A DNA stretch of 64,000 nucleotides from Roseiarcus sp963696665 (GTDB lineage Bacteria; Pseudomonadota; Alphaproteobacteria; Rhizobiales; Beijerinckiaceae), in assembly GCA_963696665.1 (NCBI GenBank), contig CAVOLE010000008.1, positions 930,001 through 994,000 of the forward strand, written 5' to 3'. A model generated the notes under the pieces. The model worked only from the letters and a program-made list of their open reading frames with translations, did no database searches and was not told the origin of the DNA. A program made the position numbers and the translations under genes. The stretch's first letter is position 1. The number at the start of each line of letters is the position of its first letter. This document shows positions 51,348 through 59,464 of this stretch, piece after piece.

Positions 51348-52130
51348 CTACGTCCCGCTCTCTTTCTTCGCGGCCTTGCCGAGAATCTCCAGCACTTTGT
51401 CGATCCCCTCGGGCGAGAGGCGGATCAGGCCGGTATAGGGATGGCTCAATTCGAGGATGAGAAAGATCGCAATGCCGATCGACACGGCGCCCGCGAGATG
51501 CGCGAGCACGCTCACCGTATTGGTCGCCGCCACGAGGCCATTCCCGAGAAAGAGCGCGGTCGCCCAGCAGACGACGACGGTCAGGACATGGGGCGGGAAC
51601 GGATTGGCGAGCTGGCGCGCCATCAGCATCTGCGTGTCGGCGAGCTTCCTCACCTGGTCCCTTGCCGTCGCCAGAAGCCCTTTCTGTGCGTCGGTCGTCG
51701 GTTTCAGGCTATCGAAAAAGCTGTTCTGGCTCTGAAATATCCACCGCATCTCCTCGAAGGTGAACGGCTGAGGCCCGCGCTTGGCGTCGCCGAAGAAGCG
51801 GGCTCGAGACCGCTCGAGCGCCCCGAGCAAGCCCGTCCGCCCCCCGGCCGCCTCAGGTCCGTAAAGCTCAAGCGCAAGATCGACCTCGGCCACCAGGGGG
51901 CCGAGCGAATAGGCTTCGTCCCGCTGCGTGGTGAACACCGAGAAGGCGGTGAAGACGAGGAGGCCAAGCACAAGCGCAAGCAAAAGCGTGACGAGCCCTG
52001 TCATTGCGCCGACTGAGCCCTTGGACGCGGTCAACACATCCGCCGGCACTTCCCATTGCAGCGCCATGCCGACAAGGCTCGCGCCGAACGTGATCGCCGC
52101 GACAAAGATCGCCCGATAGAGAGGATGCAC
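51348..52130 (-). CDS. DUF4239-type membrane protein
   Basis: This 260-residue protein has four main hydrophobic segments in two pairs: AITFGASLVGMALQW and GLVTLLLALVLGLLVFTAFS near the N-terminus, then HVLTVVVCWATALFLGNGLV and GAVSIGIAIFLILELSHPYTG. A soluble helical part lies between them (FQSQNSFFDSLKPTTDAQKG). This matches DUF4239, a bestrophin-like family. The GTG start at 52130 lacks a clear ribosome site. The role is unknown, possibly an anion channel. Confidence 0.7.
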   Translation of the reverse strand: MHPLYRAIFVAAITFGASLVGMALQWEVPADVLTASKGSVGAMTGLVTLLLALVLGLLVFTAFSVFTTQRDEAYSLGPLVAEVDLALELYGPEAAGGRTGLLGALERSRARFFGDAKRGPQPFTFEEMRWIFQSQNSFFDSLKPTTDAQKGLLATARDQVRKLADTQMLMARQLANPFPPHVLTVVVCWATALFLGNGLVAATNTVSVLAHLAGAVSIGIAIFLILELSHPYTGLIRLSPEGIDKVLEILGKAAKKESGT

Positions 52131-52390
52131 GGGATTCGTCGTCTTGCTCCTAAAGCGCCCCTTCGCCTTCGACCCCGGAACACCGCCTGTCTTCGCAAAG
52201 CAGCCCGGCGAGAAGCGTGAGATGACCGCGGGACCTCCTCATAGGGCATGAGCGCGGTTCCGCAAGTCTGGTCATGCGCCAGGGGTGTGCGCGTGGCGGG
52301 AATCCGGTTGGCGAAGGACAGCGATTTCTGCGAATGCTGGCGGCTGGTCGAGCCGTCTTTTCGTGAAACCTCGAGCCGAGGGCGCCAATC

Positions 52391-53872
52391 ATGACCGAAA
52401 CGTCGCATCCCGCCGCCGAATGGGCCTATCGCAGCGCCGGGGAGCTCGCACAGTCGCTAGCGAACAAGGAGGTCTCGGCGCTCGAGCTGACCGACCAATT
52501 CATCGCTCGGATCGAGGCTCTCGACGGGGATCTCAACGCCGTGCCGGTGCGCGATTTCGCCCGCGCCCGCGAAGCGGCGAGGGAGGCGGATGCTTCGCTC
52601 GCGCGCGGCGAGCGCCGCCCGCTCCTCGGCGTGCCGGTCACCATCAAGGAATCCTACAATGTCGTTGGATTGCCCACGACCTGGGGCATACCGGCCGCCA
52701 AAGGCTTTGTCCCTCAGGAGGACGCGCTTGCGGTCGCGCGCCTCAGAAACGCCGGCGTCGTCATCCTCGGCAAGACCAACGTGCCCATCCACCTCGGCGA
52801 CTGGCAAAGCTACAACGACATCCATGGCGTAACCAACAATCCTTGGGACAAGACACGGACGCCGGGCGGATCATCGGGCGGATCGTCCGCGGCGCTCGCC
52901 GCCGGGTTCGGTCCTCTGTCGCTCGGCTCCGATATCGGCGGCTCGTTGCGCGTTCCGGCCCATTTCTGCGGGGTCTGCGCGCACAAGCCAACTCATGGGA
53001 TCGTCGCCTCCCGCGGTCATCTCCCGCCGGCTCTGCCTGCTTTGCCGGTCGCGGTCGATCTTGCAGTGATCGGCCCGATGGCCCGCTCAGCCTCCGATCT
53101 CGCCTTGGCGCTCGATCTTATCGCCGGTCCAGATGAAGCGGCCGAAGGACGGGGCTACCGCTTGGACCTGCCTCCCGCGCGGGGCGAGAAACTCGCGGAC
53201 TTCCGCGTGCTGTTCATCGCCGAACATCCGCTTCTGCCCACGTCGCCCGAAGTCGGCGCTTCGCTCGAGCTTTTGGCGAAACAACTGGCCGCCGCCGGCG
53301 TCGACGTGAAACGCGCGACCCCGCTCCTGCCGGATCTCGCGGCCTCGGCGCGCCTCTACGCAAAGCTCTTGAACGCCGTCCTGTCGGCGCGACTACCGGA
53401 CGATCAACAGCGTGAAATGCAGGCTGTGGTCGAGGCAATTCCCGCCGACGATCAAAGCTTCATGGCGGAGCTGGCCCGCGGCTCGGTGATGAGCCATCGC
53501 GAATGGCTCAGGGCCGATTTCGCCCGTCAGGGCCTCAAACACCAATGGCGCGCCTTGTTTCGCGACTTCGACGTCGTCATCTGCCCGCCTGCCGCGACGC
53601 CCGCGTTCCCACACGATCCGTCGACGCCGCAGGAAGCGCGGAAAATCGCGGTCGGGGGCAAGGACTTCCCCTATCTTTATCAATTGCTGTGGCCCGAGCT
53701 CGCGACGACCTGCGGACTGCCGGCGACCGTCATTCCCATTGGCGTCGCGGACGGCTTGCCGGTCGGCGTCCAGATCATCGGCCCGGAATTCGAAGACCGG
53801 ACGCCGCTCGCTTTCGCCCGCCTGATCGAGCGCGAGTGCGGCGGTTTCGCAGCCCCGCCCGGCTACGCATGA
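52391..53872 (+). CDS. Amidase (amidase signature family)
   Basis: This is a 493-residue amidase-signature hydrolase. The Ser-cisSer-Lys triad is visible: Lys in GVPVTIKESYN, cis-Ser in RTPGGSSGGSSAAL, and nucleophile Ser in LGSDIGGSLRVPA. VLPxTxxPxxPT-type substrate contacts are not clear, so the substrate (amide, aryl-acylamide or carbamate) is open. It has normal length and GAGGG before the ATG. It stands alone between a membrane protein gene on the other strand and a small gene downstream. Confidence 0.87.
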   Translation: MTETSHPAAEWAYRSAGELAQSLANKEVSALELTDQFIARIEALDGDLNAVPVRDFARAREAAREADASLARGERRPLLGVPVTIKESYNVVGLPTTWGIPAAKGFVPQEDALAVARLRNAGVVILGKTNVPIHLGDWQSYNDIHGVTNNPWDKTRTPGGSSGGSSAALAAGFGPLSLGSDIGGSLRVPAHFCGVCAHKPTHGIVASRGHLPPALPALPVAVDLAVIGPMARSASDLALALDLIAGPDEAAEGRGYRLDLPPARGEKLADFRVLFIAEHPLLPTSPEVGASLELLAKQLAAAGVDVKRATPLLPDLAASARLYAKLLNAVLSARLPDDQQREMQAVVEAIPADDQSFMAELARGSVMSHREWLRADFARQGLKHQWRALFRDFDVVICPPAATPAFPHDPSTPQEARKIAVGGKDFPYLYQLLWPELATTCGLPATVIPIGVADGLPVGVQIIGPEFEDRTPLAFARLIERECGGFAAPPGYA

Positions 53873-53941
53873 GCGCCACGAGGGGCGCCTGGTCGAGCGG
53901 TTGGGCGCGCGCTCTCCTCACTCACGCTGAAAGGCGGCAAA

Positions 53942-54178
53942 ATGAGCCAGGATCCTGCAAACGAGCCTCGTCCTAAGTCTGCAACCGTCTTGGACCCCTC
54001 CACCGCGGCGCCTCATCCAGAAGAGATGCGCGCGACTGTGCGGCTTCGGATCGGGAGCTCGGTGTCGCTCGATGCGACGGCGCGCGCCACGCCCGCCGGT
54101 TTGATAGCCGTAGGGCTGCTCGTCACAGCGATCCTCGCGCCGCTGTTGATCTTCGGCAAAAGCAATCGCGCGCGGTGA
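53942..54178 (+). CDS. Small single-helix membrane protein (78 residues)
   Basis: A polar N-terminal half (MSQDPANEPRPKSATVLDPS) is followed by a region with MRATVRLRIGSSVSLD and one membrane helix (GLIAVGLLVTAILAPLLIFG) near the C-terminus, ending in basic residues. AAAGGCGG lies before the ATG. I do not recognise the family. It lies 69 bases after the amidase gene and could share its transcript. Confidence 0.6.
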   Translation: MSQDPANEPRPKSATVLDPSTAAPHPEEMRATVRLRIGSSVSLDATARATPAGLIAVGLLVTAILAPLLIFGKSNRAR

Positions 54179-54246
54179 GGGAGAGCCCGGAGGCCGGCTG
54201 ACCCGCCGATAGCCGCCGGCCCGAAATCCGCGCCGCGAGTCGGGCC

Positions 54247-54341
54247 GTTGTAGACGCGGTCCATAGCCCGTCGATAGACGGGCGTCCTTACGGACGCCCT
54301 ATGGACCGCGTGGCCGCGCTTGAGCCAAGCGCGCCACAGCG
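54247..54341. repeat. Multi-branched dispersed repeat, copy B
   Basis: This is the second copy of the repeat at 45455-45548, with the same three-hairpin plan. The outer stem GACGCGGTCCATAG/CTATGGACCGCGT is longer here, enclosing CCCGTC/GACGGG and GCGTCC/GGACGC. The last hairpin is CGCGCTTG/CAAGCGCG. This copy lies between two genes rather than in one, and ends 4 bases before the stop of the minus-strand gene that follows. Confidence 0.8.
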
Positions 54342-54345
54342 CCGC

Positions 54346-54552
54346 CTAAAAGATTGTCTGTGTTCCGATTTGCATGAGCGTCCGCCCCAGCGGGCCGGCG
54401 GCCTCAGGCGGCAGAACGACCGAGAGCCGGCCTTCGGCGCCACGGAGGTCTTCAAACGATAGCGTCAAACGAATGGGCGCGTTGTCCTTGCCCTGCTCAA
54501 TCTCCCATCCTGTCAGGGAGACAGAACGCGCTGGCGCGAGATCCTCGGTCAT
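54346..54552 (-). CDS. Small hypothetical protein (68 residues)
   Basis: The sequence MTEDLAPARSVSLTGWEIEQ continues with NAPIRLTLSFEDLRGAEGRL and SVVLPPEAAGPLGRTLMQIG. It is beta-rich and protein-like, perhaps a small soluble domain. The ATG at 54552 has only a weak purine-rich site. A good promoter-like sequence lies just upstream but faces the other way. Its stop sits next to repeat copy B. The family is unknown. Confidence 0.5.
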   Translation of the reverse strand: MTEDLAPARSVSLTGWEIEQGKDNAPIRLTLSFEDLRGAEGRLSVVLPPEAAGPLGRTLMQIGTQTIF

Positions 54553-54569
54553 TTCGGCTGTTTCCGCGG

Positions 54570-54598
54570 TTGACGCAATCGTTATATATGATTAAATA
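54570..54598 (+). promoter_or_regulatory. Sigma-70-like promoter upstream of the element copy 2 region
   Basis: TTGACG (54570-54575) and TAAATA (54593-54598) stand 17 bases apart in an A/T-rich patch. The first 11 bases TTGACGCAATC are identical to the promoter of element copy 1. A GTG-start frame of 75 codons (54628-54855, with AGAGAAGAG upstream) follows, but its protein is not convincing. The 631-base stretch 54553-55183 otherwise contains only the structured element. Confidence 0.4.
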
Positions 54599-54864
54599 CA
54601 TCGAGTAAACGAAGAGAAGAGCGCGCCGTGGGTTCGCTTGGGCCGAGCGCTCGAAAGAGAGCGGGCGCTTCGGTCGAAACCATTCCACTTGTATCCGAAG
54701 CACAACGGCGGTTAAAAGCACGCGTTTCGAGCGGGCTCGCATTGGCTCTGGGGATGCCTATGCCGAGCGTGTTCGGGTCGTTCGATAAGCTTTACCGGAG
54801 CGTTTGCAGCGGCCGCTCTGGACCTGGCCCGCTGGGACGACCGCCGTCGTCCTGAACCGCTTGC

Positions 54865-54896
54865 TTGACAAAATCAGAAATGTTCGCTATACGTTC
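54865..54896 (+). promoter_or_regulatory. Promoter with LexA-type box (GTTC-N7-GTTC)
   Basis: TTGACA (54865-54870) and TATACG (54888-54893) are 17 bases apart. Across the -10 region lies GTTCGCTATACGTTC (54882-54896), an exact GTTC-N7-GTTC, the direct-repeat SOS box bound by LexA in alphaproteobacteria. Its position over the -10 would allow LexA repression and DNA-damage induction of the element's transcript. Confidence 0.6.
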
Positions 54897-55061
54897 TCAA
54901 TGACGGAATCTCTTTCCCGCTCGGGGACAGACGGGCGGGAAGACGAAAGGCTGTGGCTGTTTGGAAGGCCAGCCCGCAACCCACTGGGCGAGTTGCAGCG
55001 GAGCAGAAATTTTTTTATTTTTTTCGCCCGCAACCCTTTGAAAAGGCTCAATTCGGAAAAA

Positions 55062-55129
55062 TAAACGCTAGTAAACGCTAGCTATTTTACTAGCGCTTCC
55101 TAGCGTTTATCGCCATTTAGCTAGCGTTT
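55062..55129. repeat. Iteron-like AAACGCTAG palindrome in element copy 2
   Basis: A 20-base left arm (55062-55081) pairs at 18 positions with the right arm (55090-55109) around the 8-base loop CTATTTTA. Each arm holds two copies of AAACGCTAG at 10-base spacing, one helical turn, and a further inverted copy lies at 55121-55129. The plan equals that of 4465-4506, although the unit sequence differs. Confidence 0.75.
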
Positions 55130-55183
55130 GCTTCGCACGAATTCCCGCTCCGGTTGCATCCGCGGCTGGGCAGGTTCGCAGTC

Positions 55184-56977
55184 CTACTTCACCGCCTCCA
55201 CGGCCGGCTCAGCGGCGTGGGCGCGGGCGTGCTTGTGCTCCTCGAGGCGCTTCGCCTTGGCGGCGGCCTGCCGCGCGGCTTCGCTCAGCTGGTACATCTC
55301 CTGATGGTCGAAATCGTCGACAGGCCGCAGCGCCTCGTCGGTGTAGGTCTTGGCCTTCGGGTCGCGCTCGAGCCGGCGCGTCCAGAGGTGGATCTTGGCG
55401 AACATCATGAGGATCCGGCCGTAGGTGACGACCTGCCCGCCCCAGTGGCGCGTATAGAACGAGAGCGGGTTCTCGAGCGGCATTCCGGGACGGCGGTCGC
55501 GACGGTAGCGCCGGCGGATCATGCCGGTCTCGAGCGGATAGATGTTGTAGAAGTGGAAGCTCGCCCAGAACCAGGTGAGCAGATAGGCGACGGTGTCCGG
55601 GCGCGGGCCGCCGGCCACGGCGCGGCGGATGACCGTCTTGATGTGCTCGGGCGTGTAATAGGTGCGCCAGGCGAGGCGATAGGCCTCCTGCCATTCCTCG
55701 CGCGACATGCGCGGATGGTCGGTGGTGACGTGCTCGAGGTCGAACTTGTTGAGGTCGGCGTCGATGTCCACGCCCTTCGCCACCGCCTTGGCGTGATCCT
55801 CGCTGCCCGGGAGCGGCGTCAGGATCGAGAATTCAAGGATGTCGAGCGGCAGCTCGCGCTGGATGATCTGAATGCGCTTGACCAGCGATTCCTGCGTGTC
55901 GTTCGGAAAGCCGATAATATAGCCGCAATAGGTGATGCAGCGCCGCTTGCGCCATTCGAGTAGGAGCTCGCGATAGTCGGAGATGTGGTTCTGCTTCTTC
56001 TTCGCCGAGGCCAGATTGTCGGGATCGATGTTCTCGAGCCCGATGAACACGCGCTTGACGCCCGCGGCCACCGCCTTCTCGATGAAGCGGGGAATCTTGT
56101 GGCAGGCCGTGTCGACCTGGATGATGAAGCGCGAGTGGATGCCCTGCTGGCGAAGTTCGATCAGCCGGTCGAAGATCAATTCCCAGTTGCGATTGCGGGC
56201 GAGATTGTCGTCGGTGATGAAAAAGTAGCGCACGCCGTTGGCGACATTGATCCGCACCAAAGCTTCGATGTCGTCGGCGGTGCGATAGCGGGACTTGCGG
56301 CCCTGGACGTTGATGATGGTGCAGAATGAACACAGGAACGGACAGCCGCGCCCCGCGTCGAAGCTCGAGATCATGCCGAGCGTGCGCCCCACCCGCTCTG
56401 GCGGCATATAGGGGCCGGTCGCGCCTTCGAGCCCCGGCAGATCGTGGAGGTAATTGTAGATCGGCTTGAGTGTGCCCGCCGCGGCGTCGCGCAGCACTTC
56501 GTCGAACCGCCCCTCCGCTTCGCCCGCATAGAGCGAGACGCCAAGGTCGAGCGCTTGTTTGAGCGAATCGGGCGTCTCCGGCAGCATCGAGAGGCAGCCC
56601 GAGACATGGAACCCACCGACCACCACCGGTATCCCGGCGGCCCGCAGCGGCTTCGCGCAGTCCATTACGCGCGGGAACTGATTCGACTGGACGCCGACAA
56701 AGCCGACCATGCCGAAACCGCCGTTGTCCTTTATCTGGCGGGCGATGCGGTCTACCCGGACGCGGGTGTTGGTCTCGTCGACGGGAAAGATCTCGATATC
56801 CACGTCCTCGCCGAGGACCTGATCTTCCATGCATTTCTGCGCGATGCCGAAGAGACACGCGAGCGAATTGGAGGGCAGCGCCGACTTCCACCACTGGATG
56901 ACGTAGCCCTCGTCGTCGTAATGCGACGGCTTGACAAGGAAAAGCAGAAATCGTCGACGCGTGGCGATGTCCGGCAT
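55184..56977 (-). CDS. Radical SAM protein with N-terminal B12-binding-like domain
   Basis: This is a 597-residue protein. The N-terminal about 200 residues resemble a cobalamin-binding Rossmann domain (GFVGVQSNQFPRVMDCAKPL, IPVVVGGFHVSG), but the DxHxxG cobalt ligand motif is not seen. The radical SAM core follows, with C212, C216 and C219 in GRGCPFLCSFCTI and YFFITDDNLARN, IGLENIDPDN and GYIIGFPNDTQES. The C-terminal 150 residues are helical, basic and specific to the family. The substrate is unknown; methylation or C-C chemistry on a lipid or cofactor is possible. GGGGAG precedes the ATG. Its 3' end adjoins element copy 2. Confidence 0.82.
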   Translation of the reverse strand: MPDIATRRRFLLFLVKPSHYDDEGYVIQWWKSALPSNSLACLFGIAQKCMEDQVLGEDVDIEIFPVDETNTRVRVDRIARQIKDNGGFGMVGFVGVQSNQFPRVMDCAKPLRAAGIPVVVGGFHVSGCLSMLPETPDSLKQALDLGVSLYAGEAEGRFDEVLRDAAAGTLKPIYNYLHDLPGLEGATGPYMPPERVGRTLGMISSFDAGRGCPFLCSFCTIINVQGRKSRYRTADDIEALVRINVANGVRYFFITDDNLARNRNWELIFDRLIELRQQGIHSRFIIQVDTACHKIPRFIEKAVAAGVKRVFIGLENIDPDNLASAKKKQNHISDYRELLLEWRKRRCITYCGYIIGFPNDTQESLVKRIQIIQRELPLDILEFSILTPLPGSEDHAKAVAKGVDIDADLNKFDLEHVTTDHPRMSREEWQEAYRLAWRTYYTPEHIKTVIRRAVAGGPRPDTVAYLLTWFWASFHFYNIYPLETGMIRRRYRRDRRPGMPLENPLSFYTRHWGGQVVTYGRILMMFAKIHLWTRRLERDPKAKTYTDEALRPVDDFDHQEMYQLSEAARQAAAKAKRLEEHKHARAHAAEPAVEAVK

Positions 56978-57177
56978 TCTGGCTCCCCGCCCAATAACGG
57001 CCCGTCCGAATCTGGCCCTGCAGTCGCCCCCTACCGATCGCGACCGTTACCAGCCCTCGCCCGAATGCGCAATCGCCGCCCTCGGCGTAGAGGAGCCGTG
57101 TCGCCCTAGCGCGCGACGGTTACGCGCAGGTGTGTCGTGGGGATCACAGTCGCGCTGGCGACTAGGAGCGTCGCGCG

Positions 57178-58638
57178 TCAGGCGCCGATCCGCTTGATGA
57201 ACCAGTTGAGGATTCGCGCCCAGATCTCGTCCTTGCCGATCAGGTCCTCGACCCCATGTTCGAGGTTCGGGTTGTCGTTGACCTCGATGACGACGATTTC
57301 CCCATCAGTTTCCTTGATGTCGACGCCGTAAAGGGCAGAGCCGACTGCGCTCGCCGCCTTCAGCGCCGTATCGATGACGGCAGGCGGCGCGTCGCTGAGG
57401 GCGAGCGTCCTCGATCCGCCCTCCCGCGCCCCGTTCGGCCCATGCTTGATGATCTGCCAGTGTCCGCGCGCCATCTGGTACTGGCAGACAAACAAAGGCT
57501 CGCCCTCGAGTACGCCGACCCGCCAGTCGAACTTGGTCGGCATGAACTTCTGCGCCAGCAAGAGGTCGGTGTCCTCGAACAGTTTGTCGGACAGCCTCTT
57601 CAGCTCTTCAGCGTTCTCCACCTTGTGCACGCCGCGCGAGAACGAGCCGTCCGGAATCTTGACCACCATCGGCCAGCCGAGCGCGCGTTCGGCCTTGATC
57701 AGATCCGGGTCGTCGGCCAGCATCACTGTAGGCGGCGTGGGCACGCCATACGCCTCAAGAAGCTCGTTCAGGTAGACCTTGTTGGTGCAGCGGATCATCG
57801 CTTGCGGGTCGTCGATGACCGGCATGCCTTCGCTTCTGGCGCGCTGGGCGAAGCGATAGGTGAAATTGTCGATCGAGGTGGTCGCGCGGATGAAGAGAGC
57901 GTCGAATTCGGCCAGTTCCGCAAGCTGCCTCTTGGTGATGAGCTCGACCTCGACCGACTGCTTTTCGGCGATCCGCTGGAAGTGTCTCAGCGTCTCGGGA
58001 GAGGACGGGGGCAGCTCTTCCTGGGGGTCGTGCAGAACGGCCAGCGAGTAACGGGCGATCGGGCGACCGCGCGGATTGCGCCAGTCGCGCTGGGTGTGCC
58101 GATGCAGGCTCGTGCGGAAGAATTCCGTCTCTTCCGGCCCGAGCTTGGCGAGCGGCTTGGCGCGCAGCCGGTCGATCTTCCAGCGTTTGCCCGGCGTGAT
58201 GGTGACCTCGATCGCCGGGCAGCGATACCAGTCGAACAGGAGCCGGCCGAAGGCCTCGAAACGCTGATCCTGGGCGAAACCGAAGCAGAACAGAAGATCG
58301 AAGGTGGTGTCTTCGGACGCGCGCGCCTTGGTCGCGGCCGCGGTCAGCGCCTCCTGCAGTTCCGGCAGCGACTGCTCGTAGAGTTTCAATTCGCGCAAGT
58401 CGAGCATCGTCTCGACCGTCGGGATCACCCGATGCCCGCGCGCTTCGGCAAGCAAAGAGGCGTAATAGCCCCTGGACTGGTAGTTGTACGAGCGCGACAG
58501 ATTGATGATTTTCGCCCGCCCAAGGCCCGCAAACAGTTTCGGGCGCGCCAGATAATCGTCGGTGGTGATGACTTTGTGCGGCGTGTCGGCGTTGGGGAAG
58601 TCCCGCGCCTGATCGACCAGTATGACCCAGCCGTTCAT
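57178..58638 (-). CDS. RimK-like ATP-grasp ligase with N-terminal RLAN domain
   Basis: This 486-residue protein has two parts. Residues 1-230 match the RimK-like N-terminal (RLAN) domain (NGWVILVDQARDFPNADTPH, INLSRSYNYQSRGYYASLLA). Residues 240-486 form an ATP-grasp ligase (VVKIPDGSFSRGVHKVEN, LLAQKFMPTKFDWRVGVLEG, VIEVNDNPNLEHGVED with metal-binding residues). RimK-type enzymes add amino acids to peptides or proteins. I start at the ATG at 58638; one at 58659 is possible. A GNAT gene lies 132 bases upstream on the same strand. ATP-grasp plus GNAT pairs have been proposed to make small modified peptides, but no product is known here. Confidence 0.85.
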   Translation of the reverse strand: MNGWVILVDQARDFPNADTPHKVITTDDYLARPKLFAGLGRAKIINLSRSYNYQSRGYYASLLAEARGHRVIPTVETMLDLRELKLYEQSLPELQEALTAAATKARASEDTTFDLLFCFGFAQDQRFEAFGRLLFDWYRCPAIEVTITPGKRWKIDRLRAKPLAKLGPEETEFFRTSLHRHTQRDWRNPRGRPIARYSLAVLHDPQEELPPSSPETLRHFQRIAEKQSVEVELITKRQLAELAEFDALFIRATTSIDNFTYRFAQRARSEGMPVIDDPQAMIRCTNKVYLNELLEAYGVPTPPTVMLADDPDLIKAERALGWPMVVKIPDGSFSRGVHKVENAEELKRLSDKLFEDTDLLLAQKFMPTKFDWRVGVLEGEPLFVCQYQMARGHWQIIKHGPNGAREGGSRTLALSDAPPAVIDTALKAASAVGSALYGVDIKETDGEIVVIEVNDNPNLEHGVEDLIGKDEIWARILNWFIKRIGA

Positions 58639-58770
58639 GACGCTCGCCACTCGGGCCATGCGGACAGTCGCGACGTCGGTTGCATGATGACGGGCGGAAG
58701 CGTCCCTGAGTTTCGGTGCGGAAGGTTCGACGACTGGCGCAACTCAGTTCCGCGCTTCTCTCGCCTCCCC

Positions 58771-59316
58771 CTAGCGCAGGCGCGATGCGCGGCGCAACGG
58801 TCGAACGCGCTCCATCAGGGAATTGTTCCCCGCTTCCCGTTGTGGAGCCGGAAGCAGCGGCTTCTCGTAGCGCAAAGCGGTCGCTCCGTCCGCATAGTAG
58901 TGCGCGTGCTCGCCGAACTGGCGAAAACCGCAGCTCTCGTAAAGCGCGATCGCCGCGGAATTGTCGTAGCGGACTTCGAGGGTGAGCGCCTCGCGGCGGT
59001 GACGGCGCGCATAAGCCTCGCAGGCCTGCAACAACGCCCGGCCGACGCCGCGCCGCGCGAATCGCGCGTCGACCGCAAGCGAATAGATACGCAAGGCCCG
59101 CGCGCCCTTGCGCAGCGAGACCAACGCGTAGCCCGCCAGTTCATCGTCGATGGTCGCGGCGATCACCGGCCGATGGGGCGCCCGCAGGAATTCGCGCAAG
59201 GAGCGCCGCGAAACCCGGTCGCTCTCGAACAATTCGTTCTCGAGCCTTGCAATCGCTTCGAGATCGCGCGGGCGAGCCGCGCGGACGTTGATGCCGCTCT
59301 GGCGCCAGTTGTTCAT
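58771..59316 (-). CDS. GNAT family N-acetyltransferase (RimI-like)
   Basis: This 181-residue acetyltransferase has the acetyl-CoA loop RFARRGVGRALL (motif A, R/Q-x-x-G-x-G/A), preceded by IYSLAVDA and followed by LEVRYDNSAAIALYESCGF, close to RimI-type enzymes. The C-terminal about 25 residues are basic and extra. It probably acetylates an alpha-amine of a peptide or protein. It is upstream of the RimK-like ligase gene on the same strand, so the two may modify the same substrate. Internal translation would also overlap nothing else of note. Confidence 0.83.
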   Translation of the reverse strand: MNNWRQSGINVRAARPRDLEAIARLENELFESDRVSRRSLREFLRAPHRPVIAATIDDELAGYALVSLRKGARALRIYSLAVDARFARRGVGRALLQACEAYARRHRREALTLEVRYDNSAAIALYESCGFRQFGEHAHYYADGATALRYEKPLLPAPQREAGNNSLMERVRPLRRASRLR

Positions 59317-59464
59317 GCTGAAAAAACCGGCTCCCTCGCCGCCCGCTCAAACGGCATAAGTCGTCGCTTTAAAGCCGGCGCGCTCATATCCCCGTCTGTT
59401 CCCCGGCCGATGCAATCGCTGGGCCGGAGAGCCAGCGCCAACTCGATCGATTGGGCCGAGGGCC

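Larger units (their letters stand above)
54865..55163 (+). repeat. Structured intergenic element, copy 2
   Basis: This is the second copy of the unit at 4276-4542, with shared promoter, GCGAG...GGAGC segment, T-rich core (55000-55056) and closing GGTTGxATCCGC. The palindrome between core and end is made of the 9-base unit AAACGCTAG: two direct copies (55063, 55073) and three inverted ones (55090 with one change, 55100, 55121). As in copy 1, the element lies just downstream of the 3' end of a minus-strand gene (a radical SAM gene here). A short frame starting ATG at 54900 crosses the core, but the base changes between copies do not look like protein conservation. Confidence 0.6.

Noticed and set aside
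54628..54855. A 75-codon GTG-start frame after the promoter at 54570
   Set aside because: It has a possible ribosome site, but the protein has no recognisable features and its end runs close to the next promoter; kept only as a note.
55062..55129. Plasmid-type replication origin
   Set aside because: Iterons and an A/T-rich tract are present, but there is no rep gene, no DnaA box cluster and the surroundings are chromosomal housekeeping genes.
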